NCBI RefSeq assembly: GCF_002564005.1
Contig: NZ_PDJG01000001.1
Coordinates: 1,054,001 to 1,118,000 of the forward strand
Source: Sanguibacter antarcticus
Lineage (GTDB): Bacteria; Actinomycetota; Actinomycetes; Actinomycetales; Cellulomonadaceae
Length of the DNA: 64,000 bases
Direction of reading: 5' to 3'
Each line of letters opens with the position of its first letter. Position 1 is the first letter of the stretch. Shown here piece after piece: positions 7,849 to 18,087 of this stretch. The notes below the pieces were generated by a model, which saw only the letters and a list, made by a program, of their open reading frames with translations, did no database searches and was not told where the DNA came from. The position numbers were made by a program, and so were the translations under genes.

Positions 7849-9227
7849 CGAGTTCCCAGATCGAGATTGATGGATCGTCGGGGTTGGCGACGTACCTGAT
7901 CCGCGATGTTGCGCCTCTGGGGGGTGAGCGGGTGGATCTTGTGCTTGCGGGTGGGGTGATCGAGCGGATCGAGCCGTCGGGGTCGGTCGTGGCTGGTGAG
8001 GGTGTCGTGGTTGTCGAGGGTGGGCATCTTGTTGCTCTGCCGGGGTTGGTCGATCTTCATACGCATCTGCGGGAGCCGGGTCGTGAGGATGCGGAGACGA
8101 TCCGTTCGGGGACGCGGGCTGCTGCGGTCGGTGGTTTTACTGCTGTGCATGCGATGGCGAACACGACCCCGGTGCAGGACACTGCGGGGGTCGTCGAGCA
8201 GGTGTGGCGGTTGGGGACCGAGGCGGGGTGGGCGGATGTTCATCCTGTGGGTGCTGTGAGCGTGGGTCTGGAGGGGACTCATCTTGCGGAGCTGGGTGCG
8301 ATGGCGCACTCGGCTGCGCAGGTGAGGGTGTTCTCTGATGATGGCAAGTGTGTGGCTGATCCGATCTTGATGCGTCGGGCGTTGGAGTATGTGAAGGCGT
8401 TCGACGGTGTGATCGCTCAGCACTCTCAGGAGCCTCGTCTGACGGAGGGGTCTCAGATGAACGAGGGGGTCGTCTCTGCGGAGATCGGTCTGGCGGGGTG
8501 GCCTGCGGTTGCTGAGGAGGCGATCATCGCTCGGGACGTTCTCTTGGCTGAGCATGTGGGGTCTCGTCTGCACGTGTGTCACTTGTCGACGGCTGGGTCG
8601 GTGGATCTGATCCGGTGGGCGAAGTCGCGTGGGATCCGTGTGACGGCGGAGGTGACGGGGCACCACCTTGGGCTGACGGAGGAGCGGGCGCGTGACTATG
8701 ACCCGATGTTCAAGGTGAATCCTCCGTTGCGGACTGCGGCGGATGTCGAGGCGGTCCGTGAGGGGCTTGCGGACGGGACGATCGATATCGTTGCGACGGA
8801 CCATGCTCCGCACACTCGTGAGGACAAGGACTGTGAGTGGGCGGCGGCTGCGTTCGGGATGACGGGTCTTGAGACGGTGCTGAGCGTCGTTCAGCAGACG
8901 ATGGTGGACACCGGTCGGATGACGTGGGCTGATGTTGCTCGGGTGCTGTCGAGCGCGCCGGCGCAGATCGGGCGCATCACGGATGGTCCGCGTCCTCAGG
9001 GGCGTCCGCTCGCTGTGGGTGAGCCGGCGAACGTCGTCCTGGTCGATCCTGCGGTGCGCCGGGTCGTGCGGCCTGCTGAGCAGGCGACGGCGAGCGCGAA
9101 CTCGCCGTTCGGTGGGGTGGAGCTTCCGGGTCAGGTCATGGCGACGTTCTTGCGTGGACGTGCGACGGTGCTCGACGGGGTTCCTGTGGAGCAGGACGGG
9201 GTGTCTCGCGTGGGTGCGTCTCGATGA
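7845..9227 (+). CDS. pyrC: Dihydroorotase
   Basis: A zinc amidohydrolase that cyclises N-carbamoyl-aspartate to dihydroorotate. The 460 residues fit the class I/multifunctional-type dihydroorotase. The metal ligands appear as [10 protein letters not shown] (about 69-78), VCHLSTAGS (about 243) and ATDHAPH (about 317-323). The middle [10 protein letters not shown] supplies another ligand. It overlaps pyrB and the next gene by ATGA-type junctions, so it is translationally coupled in the operon. Confidence 0.96.
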   Translation: MTSSQIEIDGSSGLATYLIRDVAPLGGERVDLVLAGGVIERIEPSGSVVAGEGVVVVEGGHLVALPGLVDLHTHLREPGREDAETIRSGTRAAAVGGFTAVHAMANTTPVQDTAGVVEQVWRLGTEAGWADVHPVGAVSVGLEGTHLAELGAMAHSAAQVRVFSDDGKCVADPILMRRALEYVKAFDGVIAQHSQEPRLTEGSQMNEGVVSAEIGLAGWPAVAEEAIIARDVLLAEHVGSRLHVCHLSTAGSVDLIRWAKSRGIRVTAEVTGHHLGLTEERARDYDPMFKVNPPLRTAADVEAVREGLADGTIDIVATDHAPHTREDKDCEWAAAAFGMTGLETVLSVVQQTMVDTGRMTWADVARVLSSAPAQIGRITDGPRPQGRPLAVGEPANVVLVDPAVRRVVRPAEQATASANSPFGGVELPGQVMATFLRGRATVLDGVPVEQDGVSRVGASR

Positions 9228-9802
9228 GCATGCCGATGCCCGTGGCTGTTGGTCTGTGGGTTGCGCTGGGTGTGGGGATCCTGCTGGTGATGTGGCGCGG
9301 GTGGCGTGGTTCGATGGCCCGGGGCGCGGGTGCCGTGGGTACGTTGCCGGTGGTGCCTGACGGTGCGGGGCTCGGTGCGGCGCGGACGGACGCGATCGTC
9401 GGGACGTACGTGTCGAGCACCATGGCGGGGGACTGGCTCGGTCGTGTCGTGGCGCACGATCTTGGTGTGCGATCGAGCGCGACCGTACAGGTGTTCGATG
9501 CGGGTGTGGTGATCGAGCGCCGTGGTGCGGCGGACGTGTTCGTCCCGGCCGGGGTGCTGCGCGGTGTGCGCCGGGTTGCTGGCATGGCAGGGAAGTATGT
9601 CGGTGGTGAGGGCATCGTCGTCATCGAGTGGTCCGCGTCCTCACCTGATGGTGCACCGGTGCCCTTGGACACCGGTATCCGTACCCAGCGTGCGAGCGAC
9701 AGGTCGATCCTCGTCGACGCTGTCGGTGCGTTGACTGCGAGCGCGGTCGTTGGTCCTTATGTTTCCCCTGATTCGCAGTTCGACTCGAAGGAGCCTCAGT
9801 GA
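9224..9802 (+). CDS. PH-like domain membrane protein between pyrC and carA (Rv1382-like)
   Basis: A 192-residue protein with one N-terminal membrane segment (about 6-24), an Ala/Gly-rich linker, and a beta-rich region (about 50-165) that I take for a bacterial PH-like domain facing the cytoplasm. I identify it mainly by position: M. tuberculosis has the exported or membrane protein Rv1382 in the same place between pyrC and carA. The function is unknown. It overlaps pyrC (ATGA) and carA (GTGA), so it is made together with the pathway enzymes, which argues for a real link to pyrimidine synthesis or for simple operon hitch-hiking. Confidence 0.75.
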   Translation: MSMPMPVAVGLWVALGVGILLVMWRGWRGSMARGAGAVGTLPVVPDGAGLGAARTDAIVGTYVSSTMAGDWLGRVVAHDLGVRSSATVQVFDAGVVIERRGAADVFVPAGVLRGVRRVAGMAGKYVGGEGIVVIEWSASSPDGAPVPLDTGIRTQRASDRSILVDAVGALTASAVVGPYVSPDSQFDSKEPQ

Positions 9803-11058
9803 GTACTCAGCTGCATGCGACCAGACCGTCCGGAGAGGTTGTCTCTGATGCGGCTCTCCTCGTTCTTGAGGATGGGCGAACTTTTCCTGGGCGTGCTTTT
9901 GGTGCGGTCGGGACCACGATCGGGGAGATCGTGTTCAACACGGGTATGACGGGGTATCAGGAGACGTTGACGGATCCGTCGTATCACCGGCAGATCGTGG
10001 TGATGACTGCGCCGCACATCGGGAACACGGGTGTGAACGTTGATGATCCTGAGTCGTCGAGGATCTGGGTGACGGGTTTCGTGGTGCGTGATCCTGCGCG
10101 TCGTGCGTCGAGCTGGCGTTCGGAGGGGTCGTTGCAGGACGAGCTGGTGCGTCAGGGGGTCGTGGGTATCTCTGATATCGATACTCGTGCGTTGACGCGG
10201 CACCTGCGGGACCGGGGTGTGATGCGTGGGTCGATCGTCTCGGGTGAGGATCTGCTCGTGGGTGGGTATCCGCGGCCGATCGAGGATCTTGTGGGGCAGG
10301 TGTGCTCGGCTGCGTCGATGGTGGGTGCGGATCTTGCGGGTGAGGTGAGCACGGAGCGTGCGTACGTGGTCGAGCCTCAGGGTGCTTTCGCGGGGCAGGC
10401 TCCGGTGAAGACGGTCGTGGCTGTCGACCTGGGGATCAAGTCGATGACGCCGCAGCGGTTGGCTGAGCGGGGTGTGCGTGTGCACGTGGTTCCGTCGTCG
10501 TCGACGATCGAGGATCTGTTGGCGTTGTCGCCGGACGGTGTGTTCTTCTCGAACGGTCCGGGGGACCCGGGGGCTGCGGTGCATGCGGTGGAGCTGTTGC
10601 GTGCTGTCCTCGATGCGGGTGTGCCGTATTTCGGTATCTGTTTCGGGAATCAGATCTTGGGGCGTGCGTTGGGTTTTGGGACGTACAAGCTTGGGTACGG
10701 TCACCGGGGGATCAATCAGCCGGTGATGGATGTCTCGACGCGCAAGGTGGAGATCACGTCGCACAACCATGGGTTCGCGGTGGACGCGCCGATCGGTGCT
10801 CAGACTCTCGCGCCTCACGATCCGGAGCGGTACGGGCGTGTGGTGGTGTCCCATGTGGGGCTCAACGATGACGTGGTGGAGGGGTTGGAGTGTCTTGACA
10901 TCCCGGCGTTCTCTGTCCAGTACCACCCGGAGGCTGCTGCTGGTCCTCATGATGCGGCGTACCTCTTTGATCGTTTTCTCGACCTCATGAACTCGGGTGC
11001 ACGCACGGCTTCGGGCCTCTCGGCCGCGACCGGTGCGGCGTCCGCGAAGGAGAACTGA
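9799..11058 (+). CDS. carA: Carbamoyl-phosphate synthase small (glutaminase) subunit
   Basis: It releases ammonia from glutamine and passes it to CarB. It has 419 residues: an N-terminal CPSase small-subunit domain (about 15-160) and a class I glutamine amidotransferase domain (about 200-400). The nucleophile elbow reads [16 protein letters not shown], in the position of the usual GICLGHQ, so the catalytic Cys is present. The catalytic His and Glu lie in [17 protein letters not shown] is also conserved. The GTG start overlaps the PH-like gene by 4 bases, and carB follows 2 bases after the stop. Confidence 0.96.
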   Translation: MSTQLHATRPSGEVVSDAALLVLEDGRTFPGRAFGAVGTTIGEIVFNTGMTGYQETLTDPSYHRQIVVMTAPHIGNTGVNVDDPESSRIWVTGFVVRDPARRASSWRSEGSLQDELVRQGVVGISDIDTRALTRHLRDRGVMRGSIVSGEDLLVGGYPRPIEDLVGQVCSAASMVGADLAGEVSTERAYVVEPQGAFAGQAPVKTVVAVDLGIKSMTPQRLAERGVRVHVVPSSSTIEDLLALSPDGVFFSNGPGDPGAAVHAVELLRAVLDAGVPYFGICFGNQILGRALGFGTYKLGYGHRGINQPVMDVSTRKVEITSHNHGFAVDAPIGAQTLAPHDPERYGRVVVSHVGLNDDVVEGLECLDIPAFSVQYHPEAAAGPHDAAYLFDRFLDLMNSGARTASGLSAATGAASAKEN

Positions 11059-11060
11059 CT

Positions 11061-14000
11061 GTGCCTCGCAGACAAGACATCACTTCCGTCCTGGTCATCG
11101 GGTCTGGCCCGATCGTCATCGGTCAGGCGTGCGAGTTCGACTACTCGGGGACGCAGGCGTGCCGTGTTCTCAAGGAGGAGGGCCTGCGGGTCATCCTGGT
11201 GAACTCGAACCCGGCGACGATCATGACGGACCCGGAGTTCGCGGACGCGACGTATATCGAGCCGATCACGACCGAGGTGCTCACGACGATCATCGCGAAG
11301 GAGCGCCCGGATGCGGTCTTGGCGACGCTCGGTGGGCAGACGGCGCTCAACGCGGCGATCGCCCTGGACGAGGCGGGTGTGTTCGAGAAGTACGGTGTCG
11401 AGCTCATCGGTGCGAACATCGCCTCGATCCAGAAGGGTGAGGACCGTCAGCTGTTCAAGGAGGTGGTGGAGAAGTGCGGGGGCGAGTCTGCTCGTTCCGT
11501 GATCATCCACCGCGTCGAGGAGGCTGTTGCTGCGGCAGCGGAACTGGGGTACCCGATGGTGGTGCGGCCGTCGTTCACGATGGGGGGTCTCGGGTCGGGG
11601 ATCGCGTACGACGAGACGGACCTGCGGCGCATCGTGGGTCAGGGGTTGCACTATTCTCCGACGACCGAGGTGCTGCTCGAGGAGTCGATCCTCGGGTGGA
11701 AGGAGTACGAGCTCGAGCTCATGCGTGACAAGGCGGACAACGTCGTTGTCGTGTGCTCGATCGAGAACGTGGACCCGGTCGGTGTGCACACGGGGGACTC
11801 GGTGACTGTCGCGCCTGCGCTGACGTTGACGGACCGGGAGTACCAGAACCTGCGGGACATCGGTATCGCGGTCATCCGTGAGGTGGGTGTGGACACGGGT
11901 GGGTGCAACATCCAGTACGCCGTGGACCCTGCGACGGGGCGGGTCATCGTCATCGAGATGAATCCGCGGGTGTCGCGATCGTCGGCGTTGGCGTCCAAGG
12001 CGACGGGGTTCCCGATCGCGAAGATCGCGGCGAAGCTTGCTGTGGGGTACACGCTCGACGAGATCACCAACGACATCACGGGGTCGACCCCTGCGTCGTT
12101 CGAGCCGTCGCTCGACTATGTCGTGGTCAAGGTCCCACGGTTCGCGTTCGAGAAGTTCCCCGCTGCTGACGACACGTTGACCACCACGATGAAGTCGGTG
12201 GGGGAGGCGATGGCGATGGGGCGCAACTTCACGGAAGCGCTCGGCAAGGCCTTGCGGTCCTTGGACAAGACCGGTGCGGAGTTCCACTGGGACGGTGAGC
12301 CGGTCAGCGGGGAGGCGCTCGATGCGCTGCTCGTCGAGATCGCGCGTCCGACCGAGCGTCGTCTCGTCCAGACGCAGCAGGCGCTGCGCGCCGGCGCCAC
12401 TCTCGAACAGGTGTTCGACGCGACGAAGATCGACCCGTGGTACCTCGACCAGATCCAGCTCGTCAACGAGGTCGCCGCCGAGGTCGCCGGTGCGCACGCG
12501 CTCACGCGCGCGGTGCTCCAGCGGGCGAAGCGTCATGGTCTCTCCGACGTCCAGATCGCCAAGCTTCGCGGCATCACCGGTGCGCACGGCGCAGCGGAAG
12601 CCACGGTGCGCGAGGTGCGCAGGGCGCTCGGCGTGCGACCGGTCTTCAAGACCGTCGACACGTGCGCCGCCGAGTTCGCGGCCCTGACCCCGTACCACTA
12701 CTCGACGTACGACTCCGAGACCGAGGTGCGTCCCCGCGAGCGCGAGGCGGTCCTCATCTTGGGGTCGGGGCCTAACCGGATCGGGCAGGGGATCGAGTTC
12801 GACTATTCGTGCGTGCACGCTGCGTTGGCGCTCAAGGGTGACTACGAGACGGTCATGGTCAACTGCAACCCGGAGACGGTCTCGACCGACTATGACACCG
12901 CGGACCGGCTGTATTTTGAGCCGTTGACGTTCGAGGATGTCGTGGAGGTGTATGAGGCGGAGCTTGCTGCGGGTCCGATCAAGGGCATCATCGTCCAGCT
13001 GGGTGGGCAGACGCCGTTGAGTCTGGCGCAGCGGTTGGCGGATGCTGGTCTGCCGATCCTGGGGACGTCGCCCGAGGCGATCGATGCGGCTGAGGACCGT
13101 GCGGTGTTCGGTCGTGTGCTGGCTGAGGCGAATCTGCCGGCTCCGGCGTTCGGGACTGCGACGACGTTGGTCGCTGCTGTGGAGATCGCGGCGGGTATCG
13201 GGTATCCGGTTCTCGTGCGGCCCTCGTACGTGCTGGGTGGGCGTGGCATGGAGATCGTCTATAGCGAGGCTCAGCTGACCGGGTATGTGGAGCGGGCTCT
13301 GGGTGAAGTTGCTCTTGCGGGTGGTCATCTGGCACCGATCCTCATCGACCGTTTCCTCGATGACGCGATGGAGATCGACGTCGATGCGCTCTATGACGGG
13401 ACCGAGATGTTCCTCGGTGGTGTCATGGAGCACATCGAGGAAGCTGGTATCCACTCGGGTGACTCGGCGTGCGTGTTGCCGCCTGTCTCGCTCAGCGAGG
13501 GCGAGATCGAGCGTATCCGGCGCTCGACCGAGGCGATCGCGAAGGGTGTGGGGGTGCGGGGGCTGCTCAACGTGCAGTTTGCGCTCGTCTCAGACGTCCT
13601 CTATGTGCTCGAGGCGAACCCGCGTGCGTCGCGGACGGTGCCGTTCGTGTCCAAAGCGACCGGGGTCCCGCTGGCCAAGGCGGCGGCGCTGATCATGGTG
13701 GGGCACACGATCGCGGACCTGCGGGCGTCGGGAGTGCTGCCTGCCGACGGCGACGGGGGATCGATCGATCTCGATGCGCCGATCGCGGTCAAGGAGGCGG
13801 TGCTGCCGTTCAAGCGGTTCCGCACCGCTGACGGGGTGGCGGTCGATACCGTGCTCGGTCCGGAGATGCGGTCGACCGGAGAGGTCATGGGCTTCGACGT
13901 CGACTTCCCGACGGCGTTCGCCAAGTCGCAGGCTGCGGCGTTCGGAGGGCTGCCGACCTCGGGGGCGGTGTTCGTGTCTGTCGCTGACCGGGACAAGCGC

Positions 14001-14384
14001 TCGATCGTCTTCCCGGTCAAGCGGCTTGCCGAGATCGGCTTCGAGATCTTGGCCACGGCGGGCACCGCGAACGTGCTGCGACGCAACGGGATCGCGTCGA
14101 CGGTCGTGCGCAAGTACTCCTCGGGTCGGGGGCAGGACGGAGAGCCGACCATCGTCGACCTCATCACGGACGGCAAGGTCGACATGGTGGTCAACACGCC
14201 CTCGGGCCAGGGTGCCCGCGCGGACGGGTACGAGATCCGGGCAGCCACGACAGCTGCAGACAAGCCGATCGTCACGACCGTCGCTCAGCTCGCGGCAGCC
14301 GTCCAAGGGATCGAGGCCGTCTTGTCTGGTCCGTTCGACGTGCGCAGCCTGCAGGACTATGTGCGCGCGAGCGAGGGGCAGTGA
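11061..14384 (+). CDS. carB: Carbamoyl-phosphate synthase large subunit
   Basis: It makes carbamoyl phosphate from bicarbonate, ammonia and two ATP, feeding both pyrimidine and arginine synthesis. Its 1107 residues cover two homologous ATP-grasp halves (about 1-400 and 560-940), an oligomerisation linker and a C-terminal MGS-like allosteric domain (about 960-1090). [16 protein letters not shown] begins the first half and [15 protein letters not shown] the second. [31 protein letters not shown] and [19 protein letters not shown] are the metal and ATP sites. Wobble usage changes abruptly inside the gene: C-ending codons between about 12,340 and 12,740, G/T-ending on both sides. Confidence 0.97.
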   Translation: MPRRQDITSVLVIGSGPIVIGQACEFDYSGTQACRVLKEEGLRVILVNSNPATIMTDPEFADATYIEPITTEVLTTIIAKERPDAVLATLGGQTALNAAIALDEAGVFEKYGVELIGANIASIQKGEDRQLFKEVVEKCGGESARSVIIHRVEEAVAAAAELGYPMVVRPSFTMGGLGSGIAYDETDLRRIVGQGLHYSPTTEVLLEESILGWKEYELELMRDKADNVVVVCSIENVDPVGVHTGDSVTVAPALTLTDREYQNLRDIGIAVIREVGVDTGGCNIQYAVDPATGRVIVIEMNPRVSRSSALASKATGFPIAKIAAKLAVGYTLDEITNDITGSTPASFEPSLDYVVVKVPRFAFEKFPAADDTLTTTMKSVGEAMAMGRNFTEALGKALRSLDKTGAEFHWDGEPVSGEALDALLVEIARPTERRLVQTQQALRAGATLEQVFDATKIDPWYLDQIQLVNEVAAEVAGAHALTRAVLQRAKRHGLSDVQIAKLRGITGAHGAAEATVREVRRALGVRPVFKTVDTCAAEFAALTPYHYSTYDSETEVRPREREAVLILGSGPNRIGQGIEFDYSCVHAALALKGDYETVMVNCNPETVSTDYDTADRLYFEPLTFEDVVEVYEAELAAGPIKGIIVQLGGQTPLSLAQRLADAGLPILGTSPEAIDAAEDRAVFGRVLAEANLPAPAFGTATTLVAAVEIAAGIGYPVLVRPSYVLGGRGMEIVYSEAQLTGYVERALGEVALAGGHLAPILIDRFLDDAMEIDVDALYDGTEMFLGGVMEHIEEAGIHSGDSACVLPPVSLSEGEIERIRRSTEAIAKGVGVRGLLNVQFALVSDVLYVLEANPRASRTVPFVSKATGVPLAKAAALIMVGHTIADLRASGVLPADGDGGSIDLDAPIAVKEAVLPFKRFRTADGVAVDTVLGPEMRSTGEVMGFDVDFPTAFAKSQAAAFGGLPTSGAVFVSVADRDKRSIVFPVKRLAEIGFEILATAGTANVLRRNGIASTVVRKYSSGRGQDGEPTIVDLITDGKVDMVVNTPSGQGARADGYEIRAATTAADKPIVTTVAQLAAAVQGIEAVLSGPFDVRSLQDYVRASEGQ

Positions 14385-15271
14385 TGCCTCAGGTTCCGAG
14401 CGATCCCGCACCGGCCGTGCCCGCGCCCTTCGGGGCGCGGGTCGCGCGGGCGATGGCCGCGCACGGTCCCCTGTGCGTGGGCATCGACCCGCATCCTGGC
14501 CTGCTCGCTGCGTGGGGCCTGTCTGATGACGCTGCAGGCTTGCGGGACTTCTCCCTCACCGTCATCGATGCGCTCGGCGGGCAGGTCGCTGCGCTCAAGC
14601 CCCAGTCGGCGCTCTTCGAGCGGCACGGATCGGCAGGTATCGCTGTTCTCGAGGAGGTCGTTGCCGTCGCCCGATCCGCCCGCACATTGACCATCGTCGA
14701 TGCTAAGCGGGGGGATATCGGCTCGACGATGGCCGCCTACGCCGACGCCTACCTGCGGGACGGGTCCCCGCTCGCCGGCGACGCCCTCACCGTCTCGCCG
14801 TACCTCGGTTTCGGTTCCTTGGCACCCGCGCTCGACATGGCGCACGCCACCGGTCGAGGCCTGTTCGTGCTGTGCCTGACGTCCAACGCCGAAGGCGTCG
14901 CGCTCCAGCACGCCCGCGACGGTGACACCTCGGTCGCCGGGCGCATCGCGCTCGGCGCGGCGAGCGCGAACCGCACCGCACGCGACCACGGCACGCTGGG
15001 ATCGATCGGCCTCGTCGTGGGCGCCACCATCGGCGACGGCGCCCACGAGGCGGGCATCGACCTCGCGGCGGTCAACGGCCCGCTGCTCGCCCCGGGCGTC
15101 GGGGCACAAGGCGCCGGGGGGCGTGAGCTTGCTGCCGTCTTCGGGGCGGCACGCTCGAACGTCTTGGCGTCCTCGTCTCGGGGCGTGCTCGGGGCAGGAC
15201 CCGACACGCGAGGGCTCCTCGCCGCCGCTCGACGGTCCGCAGACGACGCCGCAACCGCACTTCGGGCCTAG
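14384..15271 (+). CDS. pyrF: Orotidine 5'-phosphate decarboxylase (class 2)
   Basis: The last step to UMP. It has 295 residues, the longer class 2 form typical of actinobacteria. The catalytic block VDAKRGDIGSTM lies at about 105-116, and GIDPHPGLL near residue 27 is the substrate-binding start. I choose ATG 14384, which shares its A with the carB stop, because the GAGGGG ribosome site (14373-14378) is 5 bases away; GTG 14381 would be only 2 bases away. It is the last gene of the pyr operon. Codon ends turn C-rich here compared with pyrB-carA. Confidence 0.95.
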   Translation: MPQVPSDPAPAVPAPFGARVARAMAAHGPLCVGIDPHPGLLAAWGLSDDAAGLRDFSLTVIDALGGQVAALKPQSALFERHGSAGIAVLEEVVAVARSARTLTIVDAKRGDIGSTMAAYADAYLRDGSPLAGDALTVSPYLGFGSLAPALDMAHATGRGLFVLCLTSNAEGVALQHARDGDTSVAGRIALGAASANRTARDHGTLGSIGLVVGATIGDGAHEAGIDLAAVNGPLLAPGVGAQGAGGRELAAVFGAARSNVLASSSRGVLGAGPDTRGLLAAARRSADDAATALRA

Positions 15272-15330
15272 CCGGTCGCCCCGCAAGGCACCACAAACCA
15301 GTCCGGACCTCGCCCTGCGAGCCGTTCACG

Positions 15331-15359
15331 TTGCCGACCCGGCCGATCGTGGCTAGTTT
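15331..15359 (+). promoter_or_regulatory. Promoter of the mihF-gmk unit
   Basis: TTGCCG (15331-15336), a 17-base spacer, then TAGTTT (15354-15359). This is a good housekeeping-sigma match and would start transcription near 15366, about 38 bases before the mihF GTG. Confidence 0.6.
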
Positions 15360-15403
15360 CGCAAGTACGTTTCCGCTCGTCTCGTCCGAAGAAGGTGACC
15401 GGA

Positions 15404-15715
15404 GTGGCCTTACCTGAACTGACCCCCGAGCAGCGCTCAGCCGCGCTGGAAAAAGCGGCGATCGCACGCCGAGCGCGTGCGGAAGTCAAGAACCGTCTGA
15501 AGTACTCTTCAGGTGCACTCTCCGACGTCGTCAAGCAAGGACAGACAGACGACATCATCGGCAAGCTCAAGGTCGTCTCCCTGCTCGAGTCTCTTCCCGG
15601 CGTCGGGAAGGTCAAGGCTCGAGCGATCATGGGAGAGATCGGCATCGCCGAGAGTCGTCGAGTGCGCGGACTGGGCCCGCACCAGGCGGCAGCCCTCATC
15701 GAAAGGTTTGGCTGA
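15404..15715 (+). CDS. mihF: Actinobacterial integration host factor
   Basis: A nucleoid-associated DNA-binding protein unrelated to enteric IHF; in mycobacteria it is essential and supports phage L5 integration. It has 103 residues. The core is [17 protein letters not shown] at the N-terminus and a helix-two-turn-helix with [19 protein letters not shown] (about 67-85) followed by [10 protein letters not shown]. The start is GTG 15404, 8 bases after GAAGAAGG (15388-15395); GTG 15395 would lie inside that ribosome site. The stop overlaps the candidate CTG start of gmk, as pyrF-mihF-gmk order matches M. tuberculosis. Confidence 0.95.
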   Translation: MALPELTPEQRSAALEKAAIARRARAEVKNRLKYSSGALSDVVKQGQTDDIIGKLKVVSLLESLPGVGKVKARAIMGEIGIAESRRVRGLGPHQAAALIERFG

Positions 15716-16347
15716 TCATCGCTGCCCCGTCGCACCCTGACCGTCCCGTCGCACCGGGCCAGCCCTCGCAGGCTGCCCGGCTCACGGTCCTCGCCGGCCC
15801 CACCGCCGTCGGTAAAGGGACCGTCTCGGCCGACATCCGCGCCCGCTACCCGCAGGTGTGGCTGTCGGTCTCAGCCACGACGCGAGCCCCTCGACCAGGG
15901 GAGATCGACGGGGTGCACTACCACTTCGTCGGACCCGACAGGTTCCACGAGATGGTCGAGAACGACGAGCTCCTCGAGTCGGCTGTCGTCCACGGGCAGA
16001 ACAGCTACGGGACACCGCGGGCCGCCGTCGACGAACAGCTCGCAGCCGGGATCCCCGCCCTGCTGGAGATCGACCTGCAAGGTGCACGCCAGGTCCGGGC
16101 AACGATGCCCGGCGCCCGGTTCGTCTTCCTTGCCCCCCCGAGCTGGGAAGAGCTCGAGCGTCGGCTCGTCGGGCGCGGGACCGAGGGCCCCGAAGAACGC
16201 GAGCGCCGGCTCGCGACCGCACGCATCGAGCTCGCTGCCGAACCAGAGTTCGACGTCGTGGTCGTCAACGACGACGTCCACCGGGCGACCGACGAGATCA
16301 TGTCCGTCATGGGCCTGACCACCGAGCGCACCGCCACACGCGTCTGA
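15712..16347 (+). CDS. gmk: Guanylate kinase with an apparent CTG start
   Basis: It phosphorylates GMP to GDP. The P-loop [12 protein letters not shown] (codons 15793-15828) is followed by [21 protein letters not shown], the [19 protein letters not shown]-binding block and [11 protein letters not shown]. The frame upstream of the P-loop is open to 15418 but holds no ATG, GTG or TTG. The first such codon (GTG 15856) lies beyond the P-loop and would destroy the enzyme. CTG 15712 overlaps the mihF stop as CTGA, mirroring the ATGA/GTGA junctions in this region, and lies 5 bases after GAAAGG (15701-15706). It gives 211 residues. ATC 15715 or 15718 are alternatives. Function is sure; the start is inferred. 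Confidence 0.85.
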   Translation: MIIAAPSHPDRPVAPGQPSQAARLTVLAGPTAVGKGTVSADIRARYPQVWLSVSATTRAPRPGEIDGVHYHFVGPDRFHEMVENDELLESAVVHGQNSYGTPRAAVDEQLAAGIPALLEIDLQGARQVRATMPGARFVFLAPPSWEELERRLVGRGTEGPEERERRLATARIELAAEPEFDVVVVNDDVHRATDEIMSVMGLTTERTATRV

Positions 16348-16372
16348 GACCCGACCGCTTGCTCTGACGCAG

Positions 16373-16378
16373 TAGACT
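16373..16378 (+). promoter_or_regulatory. Putative -10 (TAGACT) of rpoZ
   Basis: TAGACT would start transcription near 16385 and give a leader of about 38 bases with a GGAG ribosome site. No -35 is evident at the right distance. Confidence 0.35.
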
Positions 16379-16422
16379 GGTTGACTGATCCCGCAAACCC
16401 CCTGCACGTTCGGAGTTCATCT

Positions 16423-16710
16423 GTGTCTGGAACCGTTGCCGCACCCGTCGGAATCACCGACCCGCCCATCGACGACCTGCTCACCCGCGCCGACTCGAAG
16501 TACGCCCTCGTGGTGTTCTCCGCAAAGCGCGCCCGACAGATCAACGCGTACTACTCCCAGCTTCACGAGGGCCTGCTCGAGTTCGTCGGACCGCTCGTCG
16601 AGACTCGCCCGCAGGAGAAGCCGCTCTCCATCGCGATGCGCGAGATCAACTCCGGTCTCCTGAACATCGAGCCGACCGACGGTCCCTCGCGCGACATCAA
16701 CGCAGCCTGA
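16423..16710 (+). CDS. rpoZ: RNA polymerase omega subunit
   Basis: A small subunit that wraps the beta' C-terminus and helps assemble RNA polymerase. It has 95 residues. [21 protein letters not shown] and [13 protein letters not shown] (about 28-50) carry the omega signature, and [14 protein letters not shown] is the conserved C-terminal helix. I choose GTG 16423, 7 bases after GGAG (16412-16415); the upstream TTG at 16381 adds 14 residues and has no ribosome site. A strong hairpin lies between its stop and coaBC. Confidence 0.93.
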   Translation: MSGTVAAPVGITDPPIDDLLTRADSKYALVVFSAKRARQINAYYSQLHEGLLEFVGPLVETRPQEKPLSIAMREINSGLLNIEPTDGPSRDINAA

Positions 16711-16727
16711 CAGGACCGCACCACCGC

Positions 16728-16755
16728 GTGCGCCGGTCCATCGACCGGCGGCGCA
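16728..16755. terminator. Hairpin between rpoZ and coaBC
   Basis: GCCGGTC (16732-16738) pairs with GACCGGC (16743-16749) around the loop CATC, with a few further pairs outside. There is no T-run. It may be a weak terminator or processing site ahead of the coaBC ribosome site. Confidence 0.35.
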
Positions 16756-16772
16756 CCACGAGAAGGCACCCC

Positions 16773-18014
16773 ATGCGCATCATCCTCGGCGTGAGCGGAG
16801 GCATCGCGGCCTACAAGTCCGTGCTGCTGCTCCGGCAGCTCACCGAAGCAGGCCACCGCGTGCGCGTGGTACCCACCGAGGCAGCCTTGCGCTTCGTCGG
16901 CGCCCCCACGTGGGAGGCGCTCTCCGGCGAGCCGGTCACCTCCCACGTGTTCGACGACGTCGCGCACGTCCCCCACGTCGCCCTCGGTCAAGGCGCCGAC
17001 CTCGTCGTCGTCGCACCAGCCACCGCCGACCTCCTCGCCCGGATGGCCGGAGGCATGTCGGACGACCTCCTGACCGCGACCCTGCTCACCGCCCGGTGCC
17101 CGGTCCTCGTGGCGCCCGCCATGCACACCGAGATGTGGACCCACCCGGCCACCCGATCCAACGTCCGCCTCCTGCGCGAGCGTGGCGTCCACGTGCTGGA
17201 ACCTGCGTCGGGTCGCTTGACCGGCGACGACTCCGGGCAAGGCAGGCTCCCTGAACCGTCGGAGATCGCCGCCGCAGCGCTTGCCCTCGTCGACGAGACG
17301 ACTGCGAGCGCCTCAGAGCCTGCGGTCCTGGACCGTCCGCTCGATCTTCTCGGTCGGACGGTGGTCGTGTCCGCGGGCGGGACGCGTGAGCCGATCGACC
17401 CGGTGCGGTTCCTGGGCAATCGCAGCACGGGGCTGCAGGGGTATGCGTTGGCTGAGGTCGCGTGCGCGCGGGGCGCGTCGGTGGTGCTCGTGGCGGCGAA
17501 CACGTCGTTGCCCGACCCGCACGGGGTGGAGGTCGTGCACGTGGAGACGACCGAGGAGCTGCGTGCTGCTGTGCGTCGTGCTGCTGGTGATGCTGACGTG
17601 GTCATCATGGCAGCGGCTGTGGCGGACTTCCGTCCGGTCGGAGCGGTCGGTCACAAGATCAAGAAGCGGTCTGACGGGGTCGTCGCGCCCATCGAGCTCG
17701 TTGCGAACCCGGACGTCCTCGCGGAGCTTGCTGCACACCGGCTCGTCCCTGGTCAGGTCGTCGTGGGGTTTGCGGCCGAGACGGGGGACGAGGACGGGGA
17801 CGTGCTCGAGCACGGTCGTGCGAAGGCTCGGCGCAAGGGGGCTGATCTTCTGGTGGTGAACCGTGTCGGGGAGGGGCGAGGGTTTGCCGTTCCTGACAAC
17901 GACGTCACTGTGCTCGATGGTGATGGTTCAACCGTGACCGCTGTGGCGGGGTCGAAAGCTGTGGTGGCGGGGGTCGTCCTGGACTGCGTGCATGGTCTTC
18001 TTGCTGGTCGCTGA
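16773..18014 (+). CDS. coaBC: Bifunctional phosphopantothenoylcysteine synthase/decarboxylase
   Basis: It performs two steps of coenzyme A synthesis. The N-terminal flavoprotein decarboxylase CoaC (about 1-180) shows GVSGGIAAYK, VPHVALGQGADLVVVAPATA and PAMHTEMW, where the classic PxMNxxMW motif has His for Asn, as I recall in actinobacteria. The C-terminal CTP-dependent synthase CoaB (about 190-405) has SAGGTREPIDPVRFLGN and KIKKRSDG. The ATG start at 16773 follows AGAAGG. Codon endings switch from C-rich to G/T-rich around 17,290-17,345, which is the CoaC/CoaB boundary. 413 residues. Confidence 0.95.
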   Translation: MRIILGVSGGIAAYKSVLLLRQLTEAGHRVRVVPTEAALRFVGAPTWEALSGEPVTSHVFDDVAHVPHVALGQGADLVVVAPATADLLARMAGGMSDDLLTATLLTARCPVLVAPAMHTEMWTHPATRSNVRLLRERGVHVLEPASGRLTGDDSGQGRLPEPSEIAAAALALVDETTASASEPAVLDRPLDLLGRTVVVSAGGTREPIDPVRFLGNRSTGLQGYALAEVACARGASVVLVAANTSLPDPHGVEVVHVETTEELRAAVRRAAGDADVVIMAAAVADFRPVGAVGHKIKKRSDGVVAPIELVANPDVLAELAAHRLVPGQVVVGFAAETGDEDGDVLEHGRAKARRKGADLLVVNRVGEGRGFAVPDNDVTVLDGDGSTVTAVAGSKAVVAGVVLDCVHGLLAGR

Positions 18015-18075
18015 GGCGTGGGGTGTGATCTGACCACCGGTTGATCGGCGGACGGGTGAGGCGGACGTGTCGTCG

Positions 18076-18081
18076 TATCCT
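18076..18081 (+). promoter_or_regulatory. Putative leaderless -10 (TATCCT) of metK
   Basis: TATCCT stands 6 bases before ATG 18088, which has no ribosome site of its own. Confidence 0.45.
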
Positions 18082-18087
18082 TGCCAC

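Noticed and set aside
10947..13454. An 835-codon open frame on the minus strand
   Set aside because: It lies wholly antisense to carA/carB, is extremely rich in Arg, Asp, His and Val, and has no motif. It is a high-GC shadow of conserved carB.
15856..16347. GTG 15856 as the gmk start
   Set aside because: It would remove the P-loop [12 protein letters not shown], which is essential for guanylate kinase.
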